In this document: piece after piece, positions 41,590 through 52,053 of the stretch
Numbering within the stretch: the stretch's first letter is position 1
Layout of the letters: each line of letters begins with the position of its first letter
Assembly: GCF_949628215.1 (NCBI RefSeq)
Contig: NW_027441285.1
Coordinates: forward strand, 171,001 to 235,000
Origin: Phalacrocorax aristotelis
Lineage: Eukaryota > Chordata > Aves > Suliformes > Phalacrocoracidae
Length of the DNA: 64,000 nucleotides
Reading direction: 5' to 3'
The notes under the pieces: model-generated
What the model was told of the DNA's origin: nothing
Seen by the model: the letters and a program-made list of their open reading frames with translations, nothing else
Databases searched by the model: none
Position numbers and translations under genes: made by a program

Positions 41590-42790
41590 AGACGTTCCCC
41601 AGCAGCACAGTTTTGTTGCAATCGCACCTCTCCCGAGACATCTGTTCCCAAAAAAGAGCAATCTTTTTCTTTTCTATGCCATCTAGGATGCCTCCCAAGA
41701 CCTTCCCTGTGCTCCACAGCATTTTGGTAGCATTTACTCTCCTTTTCAATCTCTTATCCCGCGAGCCTTTCGTGACCCCTCCGTTCCCAGTCGCCGTATG
41801 TCCAGAGAGCCCCTTTGCATCCCACAACCCTGTTTTAGCCCAGTAGCGGACTTTGGTCTTCCCTTGTTATCTCTGAACCCAGTCGTTGGGTTTGCTTGTG
41901 CCTCGGAGCACTCTTAGCATACTGTCTGCTGACTACGGTACCTCCAGCCGGTCCCCGGCTCCTGAGGAGATCTGTAATCTGGTCACACCCCTCCAGACTG
42001 TATCCTCGTTTCCCAGAGCATTCTTTTGTCTCTGCGCCTCATCCGGGACCCCTCAGGGTGCCGCAACACCTATTGGTCCCTTTGAGGTCTCATTCTGCGC
42101 GCTTTTAGCTTTGCCGTGGCACTCGCACCCCTCTCGCACCATCTGAAGATTTCCTGAGTCTGTATATGCTGTGCACAGCAGTCATTCTGTCCTTTCTTCC
42201 TTCTGTTTGTGCCTCCATTTGTTCCCTGGCTTTCTCATGTTGTGTTTACTGAGCTCAGATGCCCTCTGGATGTAATTTTTACATCCCCAAATATTTTTCT
42301 GTCTCTCTGCCTTCCTCAGGACATCTTCTATCCTAGTCACAGTCCTTTCCTAGACTTTCCTCAGGCTCCCGCTCCAAGGCTTCTTTGGTGTCTTGGGCTC
42401 CCTCGGGACTCCTCTGCTCTGTTTGCTGAGTTCCCATGAGACATCCCCTATAGCCCAGGACTCTGTTCTAGCTCAGAGGGGCACTTTGCACCCCTCTTTA
42501 CCCTCCAGCTCTATTCCTGAGCCAGTATCTGTTACCCCAATCCTCGTTTTGTTTTCTCAATTCTTTGCCGCCCCCCTGTTCCAGCTCCCCTGAGAATATC
42601 TGTTAGTTTGGTGAATTCCCTTTTGAGCTTCCTGCATTCTCACCGCTGCTTTAGTTTCTCTGGTCCATTAGAAACGATTCCTATCCCTGTGACAACGCCT
42701 CTTGTTCTGCCAGAACCTTTCCTAAAGCCATCTTTGTACTCTGCAGTAATTGATTTGTTTTCTGTCTTATTGTATGTTTCTCTTTGGTAT
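41590..42790 (+). repeat. ~260-bp degenerate repeats, second block
   Basis: Corresponds to parts of 22,440-24,330: CTATGCCATCTAGGATGCCTCC, TTGGGCTCCCTCGGGACTCCT and CCCAGGACTCTGTTCTAGCT occur in both blocks. It is shorter because internal copies are missing. Confidence 0.7.
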
Positions 42791-43500
42791 CTGGTACCCC
42801 AAAAATGTCTACGGGTGGCTCTGATCTTCTCTTGAGATTCTTAGAGAATCAATAGCCTGGATCTATTTTTAGCAACACATGTCTCGATGAGTTTTTATTG
42901 CACTTCCCCATTTATTCTTTATTTAGCTGGTTATATGCTCCTTAGAACACTTCATATAACTTTTTATACCATTCCTGTATTTCCCTTTTGTAATTTTTGT
43001 CCTTTGAGACTGCTATCAGTCTCTTAAGGAAATCAGTCAGAGAGTGTCAAAATTACTCTGAATTATCAGTGATTTATAGAAAATAATTTCATTTGAACCA
43101 GAGATTTAATTCACTTTGCCATTCAGTCATATCTAGACTATAGCTCTGCTAGTATGTAGATAGTTTGTGTGGTTTTGCTAGAAATCAACCATAACTGTAT
43201 AACTCTTCTGTTTTACAGAAAAGTAAAACATACAACTAATCGTCATAATAGTGTTGTTACAATCAAGGAGCTGCTCTTCTATATACATTAGTAAGACATG
43301 TTTTTTCCCTGTATACATCCCAGGAAAATGAAGTTTAATTTCTTACTTGGCCACAGTGCTGATGCAATAAATGTAGGTGAAGAAAACCAAATGGTAGTAC
43401 AATTGCAGTAAGAACCACTCTTTTTGTCTTCTTCCATGCTGTAAGCATAAAGCACTTGTGAAAGCTCCCTGCTGTTCCTTCAGCTGCCTTTATACCCTGT
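42791..43500. repeat. AT-rich spacer, second copy
   Basis: Paralogous to 24,340-25,040 in the same orientation; no gene. Confidence 0.65.
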
Positions 43501-43501
43501 G

Positions 43502-43727
43502 GTGGTTCACCCCTCCCCTTTCCCAGGTGATTGTGGGAAGGGTGGTGGGCAGGGCCCGGGGTATATGAGCCACAGCCTCTAGTCAGAGAGCTCACTTCCC
43601 TCCTGGGTTTCTCCAGTGCGGGTGCTCTGGTGTTCCTGTACTTAATTGTAAGTTTTGAGCTGTTTAAATATTTTGGATAGGTATGTTTTGTTATTTAAAG
43701 AAATGCAGATGTTTGTGGGAGGTAAGG
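43502..43727 (+). promoter_or_regulatory. Promoter and first-exon module P5 (unit B)
   Basis: TATA-like box at 43562-43567 inside the invariant 20-nt core; upstream GGTGATTGTGGGAAGGGTGGTGGGCAGGGCCCGGG. First-exon donor GGAG|GTAAGG at 43722. It lies 18,473 bases after the same point in P4. Likely promoter of the transcription unit that contains the 2,151-bp array. Confidence 0.55.
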
Positions 43728-44318
43728 GTTTTAGAACTCGATAAGGGTTGGTGGTATTTAAATTTGAAAGCTCATTTGTGTCTAAACTTATAACTCTTTC
43801 CTTATCTAATACTGTATTGGAGGTTCAGGTGTGGTAAAAAGGCTTGATAGTATGTTGTTCTGTTATTTTTTTCTTTTTAGTTTTGAGTGTGTTTCTTTTT
43901 ATTATTGGAATTCTCACCTTTATTGAATCTTAAAGTTATTTTCATAAACTCTCTTGTGTAATCTGGAAGGTGTTGACATTAAGTGTTAAGGGTATTGATA
44001 AGATGTGGTAGGGGTTAGGGTGAGTGTTCTGTATGCATTTATGTATGGGAATTTATATATGCTGTTTCTTTAGAAAAAGAGCGATACAAGTGTATAGTTA
44101 ATATCCATAGACTTCTGTAAAACCCTGTGTAGCCTTGTGCAGAGCCAATAGCCAAAAGCAATGGGAGCGGTCAGTAACTTTACTAGTATTTTGTAGATGT
44201 TAAGGGGATGACTGTAGCTGGCAGCTAGAGTGCTAGCTGAGAGTACATCCTAACGGTCGTCAGGTTTGTACGTGTATAGGGTGTAATGCTTGAGTTAACG
44301 TATGTCTTTTAATGGCAG
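43728..44318 (+). other. Intron-like spacer of unit B
   Basis: Matches 25,256-25,877; AT-rich; ends with the acceptor TCTTTTAATGGCAG at 44318. Confidence 0.5.
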
Positions 44319-45600
44319 GTGGTAGTTGGGCTCTACGTGGTATTCCTACATGGGAGCAAGACCTATGGATCCATTAAGCTATTGCTGTGCATCCAGGTGA
44401 CTTCCACCATGTCCTTTTTTCCAGAGGCAGAGGAGGAGTTGTTCAGGGTGACAGAGGAAAGCCGGGGAAATGCTGTAAGAAGGTAGGCCGGTGTGTGGTA
44501 CATAGAAGGAAGATGTGACTGATGGCTGAATGACTCTGCAGTGTGTTTTGGGGGGTTAGAAGGCAGTAAGGAATGAGCCAAGTGTGAGCTGGACACAGGA
44601 GGGAAGTTGAGCAAGGTGAACGGTGATTGGTGTGCTGAAGTAGCAGTTTTTTCTGAGGTGTTGTGTTGATAGTGAAGGTAGAAGTGACCTGTGTTACTTG
44701 TGTGTTACAGGTGAGCCTCAAAGTTGCAGCTGGAACTGACAGAGGCTGGGCAGGCAAGCTGTCAAAGAAAAGATGTATAAGAACGGGGTTCAGCGTGGGT
44801 AGGTTGCTGTTCTGGGTAATATCGTAGCATGTATCTTCTTCCTTAAGTTTTTGCACATGCTCCATGTAGGCTTTGTGGGAGAGACACAGTGTGGTGATGA
44901 GACCTCAGAGAAGGCTATGGTGAGCGTGATTGACTCACTCAATTGTAGCGTTTTTCTTTGTTTTTGTAGGTTGTGTGCCAGCTGCCTTTGGGATTGGATG
45001 CGAGTTTGAGGTGAGCTGGGTTGCAGACGGGAGGGGTGTGGGGCTGGTGTGGTTCGCTCTTCCTTTTTTGGAAGAGCGATGGTCACTTTGTGTATCCTGT
45101 GGTATCTCTAGGGGCCGCAAGGGATGGCATTTGTCCTCGTCCGGAATGGGCACGGAGCAGCCGGGTGCGTGTGAGGTGGGGGACGTTGTGGGGTAGGTCC
45201 TTGTTGAGTGATGGGATGCTGACAGCACTGCTGTGTGTTTTTGTTCTTTTTGTTTAGATGATGAAAAGGCACCTGGCACTTGGAGGACCGATGCAGTGGG
45301 CTGACTGTGTGCTTGTTCTTCAGAAGGATGGGTGGACTGAGACTCTTGGCCCCTTGAAAGCTAAGTTGAGGCAACGGTGCTGGGGAAGGTTTGGGGGAGG
45401 GAGGGGTTTTAAAGATGGTGCAGCGGAGCGGGCTGACCGGGAAGCAGTCCCCTTTGAGAGGAGGGAAAAGGAGCGGGTTCCTCTTCAATGTGACGGGAAC
45501 ATGTGCCGGGCAGGGCGGTTCCAAGCTGTGTGTGTTATTGTGCAGTGTGTGTTTTGTGTTGGGTGTCTCCGACCTTCCTTGGGTCTCGGTTGTTCTCTTT
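44319..45600 (+). repeat. Diverged 2.1-kb unit B0
   Basis: Segments: a 44319-44396 (ends CCAG|GTGAC); b 44431-44482 (donor GTAGGC); c 44711-44749 (TGTTACAG; GC where donor GT is expected); d 44870-44919 (TGTAG; donor GTGAGC displaced six bases compared with other copies); e 44970-45010 (TTTTTGTAG / GTGAGC); f 45112-45160 (CTAG; donor GT replaced by CC); g from 45258 (TGTTTAG). It is closer to unit A1 than to the adjoining array. High identity to the array unit begins only at about 45,576. Confidence 0.7.
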
Positions 45601-45636
45601 GTTGCGTAGGATCGAGGCAGGTGCCTCGGCAGCGTT

Positions 45637-45660
45637 ACTAGGGCCCGGTGAGGCCCTAGT
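45637..45660. other. Perfect hairpin 1 of the array unit
   Basis: ACTAGGGCC, loop CGGTGA, GGCCCTAGT: 9-bp perfect stem. It repeats every 2,151 bp (eight times to 60,694). Unit A1 keeps a 7-bp core of it (TAGGGCC/GGCCCTA near 27,290). Confidence 0.75.
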
Positions 45661-45947
45661 CGCGGGCACGGCACCCATCGGGCGCTTCTCTTTTGGCGTC
45701 GCCAGCTTCCGGCGTGGATCGTTTTGGCGTCTCGGGTGGTCCTGGCCGGTGGTGGCGTGCCGCGCCGTTCCCGGCTGCGTGAGCGGCTCTGCTCGCTAGC
45801 TGTCGCTTTTAGGGATTGGCGCTTCTTCCTTGCATCTTCAGGGGCTGAGGTCTTGAAGGCGGGCTGCTTGCGCATCGGTCTTGTCAGTTTTGAGAGGAAG
45901 CGCTTGTCCCCGCCCGCAAAGGTCTCGTCGTTTTCTGGCGTGGCGCT

Positions 45948-45978
45948 AGGAGCACGCGAGGGTTCTGCGCGTGCTCCT
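45948..45978. other. Perfect hairpin 2 of the array unit
   Basis: AGGAGCACGCG, 9-nt loop, CGCGTGCTCCT: 11-bp perfect stem rich in CpG. It repeats every 2,151 bp (eight times to 61,005). I do not find it in the diverged units. Confidence 0.75.
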
Positions 45979-46414
45979 CTTACCGGATGGAGGTTTTCTG
46001 TACGTGCGTCGTCTCTCTCGCCGAGCGACGTGGCTTGTCTTTTTGAGGCGTGTCGTTGTTGGCGTTCTGTGTAGGGTTTGTCTGTGGTTGTGGCGTCTTG
46101 GCTTGGAGCCGCCCTGCCCGGGGCTGTAGCGTCAGGGCGAGGTGGCACAGGAGCGATGAGAGGCTATGGCTTATGTCTCAAAGTGCCTTGCTTCTGTGGG
46201 GGAAAAGATGTGTGGCCCTCTTAGCTCGAGCGGCCATTGTCAGTGGGTGAGAAAAAGAATTCCCATGGTGTCTTGTGGCCTCCCAGGGGATGACGGTAGC
46301 TGTCTGGGAGAGGGAGCTCCTGCTTCAGCGGAGCAGAGAGCATCTCAAGGGCGTTCTGGCTTGGATGTGGGTCGGGCGTAATGCTTGGTTTACGGTGTTT
46401 AGATGGCAGAGCAG

Positions 46415-46515
46415 GCCTAGCTGGGCTCTCGATGGGCTTGCTACCTGGCAACAAGGCCTGTGGAACGGCTAAGCTGTTGCTGTTCGTTGAGGGGACTTGT
46501 TCGATCTTTTTGCAG
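46415..46515 (+). other. Segment a region in array copy 1
   Basis: Corresponds to segment a of the diverged units after the AGCAG acceptor, but the donor position reads GGGACT instead of GTGACT in every array copy. The gap between a and b is only about 30-35 bases in all units, too short for an intron, so a and b are probably one exon with an internal TTTTTGCAG. Confidence 0.4.
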
Positions 46516-46575
46516 ATGCCGAGGGAGGAGTCGTGCAGGGCGACGGAGGAGGGCCGAGGATAGCGCTGCAAGCAG
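46516..46575 (+). other. Exon-like segment b in array copy 1
   Basis: 60 bp between TCTTTTTGCAG and GTGAGT. Repeats at +2,151 in each full copy. The ATG frame stops after 15 codons. Confidence 0.55.
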
Positions 46576-46795
46576 GTGAGTTGGTGCGTGGTGTATGTAG
46601 AGGGAAGTGGTGACCGATGGCTCTGCGAGTGCAATATGGCATTAATATTTGAGGGTGCATGTGGTGGGCCAAGCGGGATCCGGGCACCGGAGGGGAACTG
46701 CACGGGGTGAGCAATGTTAGGTGAGCTGAAGTAGGGCCGTGTCTCTTTGGGCGTTGCCGTTAGAGTCGTGAACGACCCATCTTTGTGTCTTGCAG

Positions 46796-46841
46796 GTGGT
46801 GGTTGAGCTTGAACGTGGCAGTTGGATCTGAGGGCGTCCAG
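46796..46841 (+). other. Exon-like segment c in array copy 1
   Basis: 46 bp between TTTGTGTCTTGCAG and GTGGGT. In diverged units the same segment is 39-50 bp and its donor varies between GTGGGC and a GC form. Confidence 0.55.
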
Positions 46842-46950
46842 GTGGGTGAGCTGGTGAGGGAAAGGTGCGAGTCTTAGACGGGGATTGGTGTGGGTAGCCT
46901 GCCACTTCTGCAGCCTCTGAGCAGGCGCCTTTCTGCTTGGATTTTTGCAG

Positions 46951-47007
46951 GTGCCGCAATCAGCCTTTAGAGGGGAGACGACGCACGGCGACGAGAGGTC
47001 CGAGAAG
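46951..47007 (+). other. Exon-like segment d in array copy 1
   Basis: 57 bp between GGATTTTTGCAG and GTGAGG. Its 3' part (GGGGAGA...GACGAGAGGTCCGAGAAG) is the most conserved exon-like stretch among all units. Confidence 0.6.
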
Positions 47008-47092
47008 GTGAGGCGATTGCGCTCAAGGCGGTGGTTCCGTACCAAGGTGTTGTGTGGCAAGCGGGTTGGAGCGTTTCTGTTTGGTTTTTCAG

Positions 47093-47132
47093 ATGGTGTG
47101 CAGCTGCCTTTGGGACCGGATGCGCGTTTGAG
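47093..47132 (+). other. Exon-like segment e in array copy 1
   Basis: 40 bp between TTTGGTTTTTCAG and GTGAGC. Array copies are one base shorter than units A1 and B0, which would shift any reading frame. Confidence 0.6.
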
Positions 47133-47221
47133 GTGAGCTGGGTCGCAGACGGGCGGGGTGTGGGGCTGGGGAGATCTTCCTTTGGAAGTGCAGCGGTAAC
47201 ATGGTCTCCTGGTATCCCTAG

Positions 47222-47270
47222 GGGCCACAAGGGAGGACAACAGTGTGAGTTGGGCACGGCCACAGAGCAA
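47222..47270 (+). other. Exon-like segment f in array copy 1
   Basis: 49 bp between TATCCCTAG and GTGAGC. Diverged copies range from 39 to about 55 bp. Confidence 0.55.
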
Positions 47271-47392
47271 GTGAGCAGAGCAGCTGGGCACATCTGAGGT
47301 AGACGGCTGCAGCGGCCCAGGTCTTTGTAGAGTGACGGGATGCTGACTGACAGGGCTGTTGTGCGGGGCTTGTGATTGTTTTTATTTTTCAG

Positions 47393-47490
47393 ATGACGAA
47401 GAGGCAGCTGGTGCCTGGAGGAGTGACGTGTGCTCGTCCATCAGAAGGAAGGGACGCGGGAGGCTCCCGGCCCCTTGAAAGCTAAGTTGA
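47393..47490 (+). other. Exon-like segment g in array copy 1 (3' end unclear)
   Basis: Starts after TTTTTATTTTTCAG. It is well conserved up to CCCCTTGAAAGCTAAG in all units, but no GT donor occupies a constant place, so the 3' end is uncertain. It may be a terminal or alternatively ended exon. Confidence 0.45.
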
Positions 47491-47751
47491 GGCAACGGTG
47501 CTGGGGAAGGGGTTGGGGGAGCGAGGGGGGCACGGTTGGCTGTGGCAGGAAGGGGTTTTAAAGGGAGCGTAGGGGAGAGGGTTGTCTAGGAAGCAGTCCC
47601 CTTTGAGCAGGGGAACGGAGCGGGTTCCTCTGGAATATGACAGTAGTGTGCCCTGGGCAGGGCGGTTCCAGGCTGTGCGTGTCGTTGTGTAGTGCGTCTG
47701 TGTGTTTGGTGTTGGGTGTGTTTGACCGTTCTTGGGTCTCGGTTGTTCTTT

Positions 47752-49902
47752 GTTGCGTAGGATCGAGGCAGGTGCCTCGGCAGCGTTACTAGGGCCCGGT
47801 GAGGCCCTAGTCGCGGGCACGGCGCCCATCGGGCGCTTCTCTTTTGGCGTCGCCAGCTTCCGGCGTGGATCGTTTTGGCGTCTCGGGTGGTCCTGGCCGG
47901 TGGTGGCGTGCCGCGCCGTTCCCGGCCGCGTGAGCGGCTCTGCTCGCTAGCTGTCGCTTTTAGGGATTGGCGCTTCTTCCTTGCATCTTCAGGGGCTGAG
48001 GTCTTGAAGGCGGGCTGCTTGCGCATCGGTCTTGTCAGTTTTGAGAGGAAGCGCTTGTCCCCGCCCGCAAAGGTCTCGTCGTTTTCTGGCGTGGCGCTAG
48101 GAGCACGCGAGGGTTCTGCGCGTGCTCCTCTTACCGGATGGAGGTTTTCTGTACGTGCGTCGTCTCTCTCGCCGAGCGACGTGGCTTGTCTTTTTGAGGC
48201 GTGTCGTTGTTGGCGTTCTGTGTAGGGCTTGTCTGTGGTTGTGGCGTCTTGGCTTGGAGCCGCCCTGCCCGGGGCTGTAGCGTCAGGGCGAGGTGGCACA
48301 GGAGCGATGAGAGGCTATGGCTTATGTCTCAAAGTGCCTTGCTTCTGTGGGGGAAAAGATGTGTGGCCCTCTTAGCTCGAGCGGCCGTTGTCAGTGGGTG
48401 AGAAAAAGAATTCCCATGGTGTCTTGTGGCCTCCCAGGGGATGACGGTAGCTGTCTGGGAGAGGGAGCTCCTGCTTCAGCGGAGCAGAGAGCATCTCAAG
48501 GGCGTTCTGGCTTGGATGTGGGTCGGGCGTAATGCTTGGTTTACGGTGTTTAGATGGCAGAGCAGGCCTAGCTGGGCTCTCGATGGGCTTGCTACCTGGC
48601 AACAAGGCCTGTGGAACGGCTAAGCTGTTGCTGTTCGTTGAGGGGACTTGTTCGATCTTTTTGCAGATGCCGAGGGAGGAGTCGTGCAGGGCGACGGAGG
48701 AGGGCCGAGGATAGCGCTGCAAGCAGGTGAGTTGGTGCGTGGTGTATGTAGAGGGAAGTGGTGACCGATGGCTCTGCGAGTGCAATATGGCATTAATATT
48801 TGAGGGTGCATGTGGTGGGCCAAGCGGGATCCGGGCACCGGAGGGGAACTGCACGGGGTGAGCAATGTTAGGTGAGCTGAAGTAGGGCCGTGTCTCTTTG
48901 GGCGTTGCCGTCAGAGTCGTGAACGACCCATCTTTGTGTCTTGCAGGCGGTGGTCGAGCTTGAACGTGGCAGTTGGATCTGAGGGCGTCCAGGTGGGTGA
49001 GCTGGTGAGGGAAAGGTGCGAGTCTTAGACGGGGATTGGTGTGGGTAGCCTGCCACTTCTGCAGCCTCTGAGCAGGCGCCTTTCTGCTTGGATTTTTGCA
49101 GGTGCCGCAATCAGCCTTTAGAGGGGAGACGACGCACGGCGACGAGAGGTCCGAGAAGGTGAGGCGATTGCGCTCAAGGCGGTGGTTCCGTACCAAGGTG
49201 TTGTGTGGCAAGCGGGTTGGAGCGTTTCTGTTTGGTTTTTCAGATGGTGTGCAGCTGCCTTTGGGACCGGATGCGCGTTTGAGGTGAGCTGGGTCGCAGA
49301 CGGGCGGGGTGTGGGGCTGGGGAGATCTTCCTTTGGAAGTGCAGCGGTAACATGGTCTCCTGGTATCCCTAGGGGCCACAAGGGAGGACAACAGTGTGAG
49401 TTGGGCACGGCCACAGAGCAAGTGAGCAGAGCAGCTGGGCGCATCTGAGGTAGACGGCTGCAGCGGCCCAGGTCTTTGTAGAGTGACGGGATGCTGACTG
49501 ACAGGGCTGTTGTGCGGGGCTTGTGATTGTTTTTATTTTTCAGATGACGAAGAGGCAGCTGGTGCCTGGAGGAGTGACGTGTGCTCGTCCATCAGAAGGA
49601 AGGGACGCGGGAGACTCCCGGCCCCTTGAAAGCTAAGTTGAGGCAACGGTGCTGGGGAAGGGGTTGGGGGAGCGAGGGGGGCACGGTTGGCTGTGGCAGG
49701 AAGGGGTTTTAAAGGGAGCGTAGGGGAGAGGGTTGTCTAGGAAGCAGTCCCCTTTGAGCAGGGGAACGGAGCGGGTTCCTCTGGAATATGACAGTAGCGT
49801 GCCCTGGGCAGGGCGGTTCCAGGCTGTGCGTGTCGTTGTGTAGTGCGTCTGTGTGTTTGGTGTTGGGTGTGTTTGACCGTTCTTGGGTCTCGGTTGTTCT
49901 TT
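47752..49902 (+). repeat. Array copy 2
   Basis: C variant at the GGG(T/C)TTGTCTG site, GTCTC variant, CCGCG variant, GACTCCC near 49,615, and GTCAGAGTCG near 48,910. Confidence 0.9.
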
Positions 49903-52053
49903 GTTGCGTAGGATCGAGGCAGGTGCCTCGGCAGCGTTACTAGGGCCCGGTGAGGCCCTAGTCGCGGGCACGGCGCCCATCGGGCGCTTCTCTTTTGGCG
50001 TCGCCAGCTTCCGGCGTGGATCGTTTTGGCGTCTCGGGTGGTCCTGGCCGGTGGTGGCGTGCCGCGCCGTTCCCGGCCGCGTGAGCGGCTCTGCTCGCTA
50101 GCTGTCGCTTTTAGGGATTGGCGCTTCTTCCTTGCATCTTCAGGGGCTGAGGTCTTGAAGGCGGGCTGCTTGCGCATCGGTCTTGTCAGTTTTGAGAGGA
50201 AGCGCTTGTCCCCGCCCGCAAAGGTCTCGTCGTTTTCTGGCGTGGCGCTAGGAGCACGCGAGGGTTCTGCGCGTGCTCCTCTTACCGGATGGAGGTTTTC
50301 TGTACGTGCGTCGTCTCTCTCGCCGAGCGACGTGGCTTGTCTTTTTGAGGCGTGTCGTTGTTGGCGTTCTGTGTAGGGTTTGTCTGTGGTTGTGGCGTCT
50401 TGGCTTGGAGCCGCCCTGCCCGGGGCTGTAGCGTCAGGGCGAGGTGGCACAGGAGCGATGAGAGGCTATGGCTTATGCCTCAAAGTGCCTTGCTTCTGTG
50501 GGGGAAAAGATGTGTGGCCCTCTTAGCTCGAGCGGCCGTTGTCAGTGGGTGAGAAAAAGAATTCCCATGGTGTCTTGTGGCCTCCCAGGGGATGACGGTA
50601 GCTGTCTGGGAGAGGGAGCTCCTGCTTCAGCGGAGCAGAGAGCATCTCAAGGGCGTTCTGGCTTGGATGTGGGTCGGGCGTAATGCTTGGTTTACGGTGT
50701 TTAGATGGCAGAGCAGGCCTAGCTGGGCTCTCGATGGGCTTGCTACCTGGCAACAAGGCCTGTGGAACGGCTAAGCTGTTGCTGTTCGTTGAGGGGACTT
50801 GTTCGATCTTTTTGCAGATGCCGAGGGAGGAGTCGTGCAGGGCGACGGAGGAGGGCCGAGGATAGCGCTGCAAGCAGGTGAGTTGGTGCGTGGTGTATGT
50901 AGAGGGAAGTGGTGACCGATGGCTCTGCGAGTGCAATATGGCATTAATATTTGAGGGTGCATGTGGTGGGCCAAGCGGGATCCGGGCACCGGAGGGGAAC
51001 TGCACGGGGTGAGCAATGTTAGGTGAGCTGAAGTAGGGCCGTGTCTCTTTGGGCGTTGCCGTTAGAGTCGTGAACGACCCATCTTTGTGTCTTGCAGGCG
51101 GTGGTCGAGCTTGAACGTGGCAGTTGGATCTGAGGGCGTCCAGGTGGGTGAGCTGGTGAGGGAAAGGTGCGAGTCTTAGACGGGGATTGGTGTGGGTAGC
51201 CTGCCACTTCTGCAGCCTCTGAGCAGGCGCCTTTCTGCTTGGATTTTTGCAGGTGCCGCAATCAGCCTTTAGAGGGGAGACGACGCACGGCGACGAGAGG
51301 TCCGAGAAGGTGAGGCGATTGCGCTCAAGGCGGTGGTTCCGTACCAAGGTGTTGTGTGGCAAGCGGGTTGGAGCGTTTCTGTTTGGTTTTTCAGATGGTG
51401 TGCAGCTGCCTTTGGGACCGGATGCGCGTTTGAGGTGAGCTGGGTCGCAGACGGGCGGGGTGTGGGGCTGGGGAGATCTTCCTTTGGAAGTGCAGCGGTA
51501 ACATGGTCTCCTGGTATCCCTAGGGGCCACAAGGGAGGACAACAGTGTGAGTTGGGCACGGCCACAGAGCAAGTGAGCAGAGCAGCTGGGCGCATCTGAG
51601 GTAGACGGCTGCAGCGGCCCAGGTCTTTGTAGAGTGACGGGATGCTGACTGACAGGGCTGTTGTGCGGGGCTTGTGATTGTTTTTATTTTTCAGATGACG
51701 AAGAGGCAGCTGGTGCCTGGAGGAGTGACGTGTGCTCGTCCATCAGAAGGAAGGGACGCGGGAGGCTCCCGGCCCCTTGAAAGCTAAGTTGAGGCAACGG
51801 TGCTGGGGAAGGGGTTGGGGGAGCGAGGGGGGCACGGTTGGCTGTGGCAGGAAGGGGTTTTAAAGGGAGCGTAGGGGAGAGGGTTGTCTAGGAAGCAGTC
51901 CCCTTTGAGCAGGGGAACAGAGCGGGTTCCTCTGGAATATGACAGTAGCGTGCCCTGGGCAGGGCGGTTCCAGGCTGTGCGTGTCGTTGTGTAGTGCGTC
52001 TGTGTGTTTGGTGTTGGGTGTGTTTGACCGTTCTTGGGTCTCGGTTGTTCTTT
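49903..52053 (+). repeat. Array copy 3
   Basis: T variant at the GGG(T/C)TTGTCTG site, GCCTC variant near 50,478, CCGCG, GGCTCCC near 51,767. Confidence 0.9.

Larger units (their letters stand above)
45601..47751 (+). repeat. Array copy 1
   Basis: Carries T at the GGG(T/C)TTGTCTG site near 46,078, the GTCTC variant near 46,168, CTGCG near 45,777 and GGCTCCC near 47,465. Its left border with diverged unit B0 lies at about 45,576. Confidence 0.9.

Noticed and set aside
46415-46575. A 30-35 base intron between segments a and b
   Set aside because: Too short for vertebrate splicing, and the donor GT is lost in all array copies; a and b are better taken as one exon.
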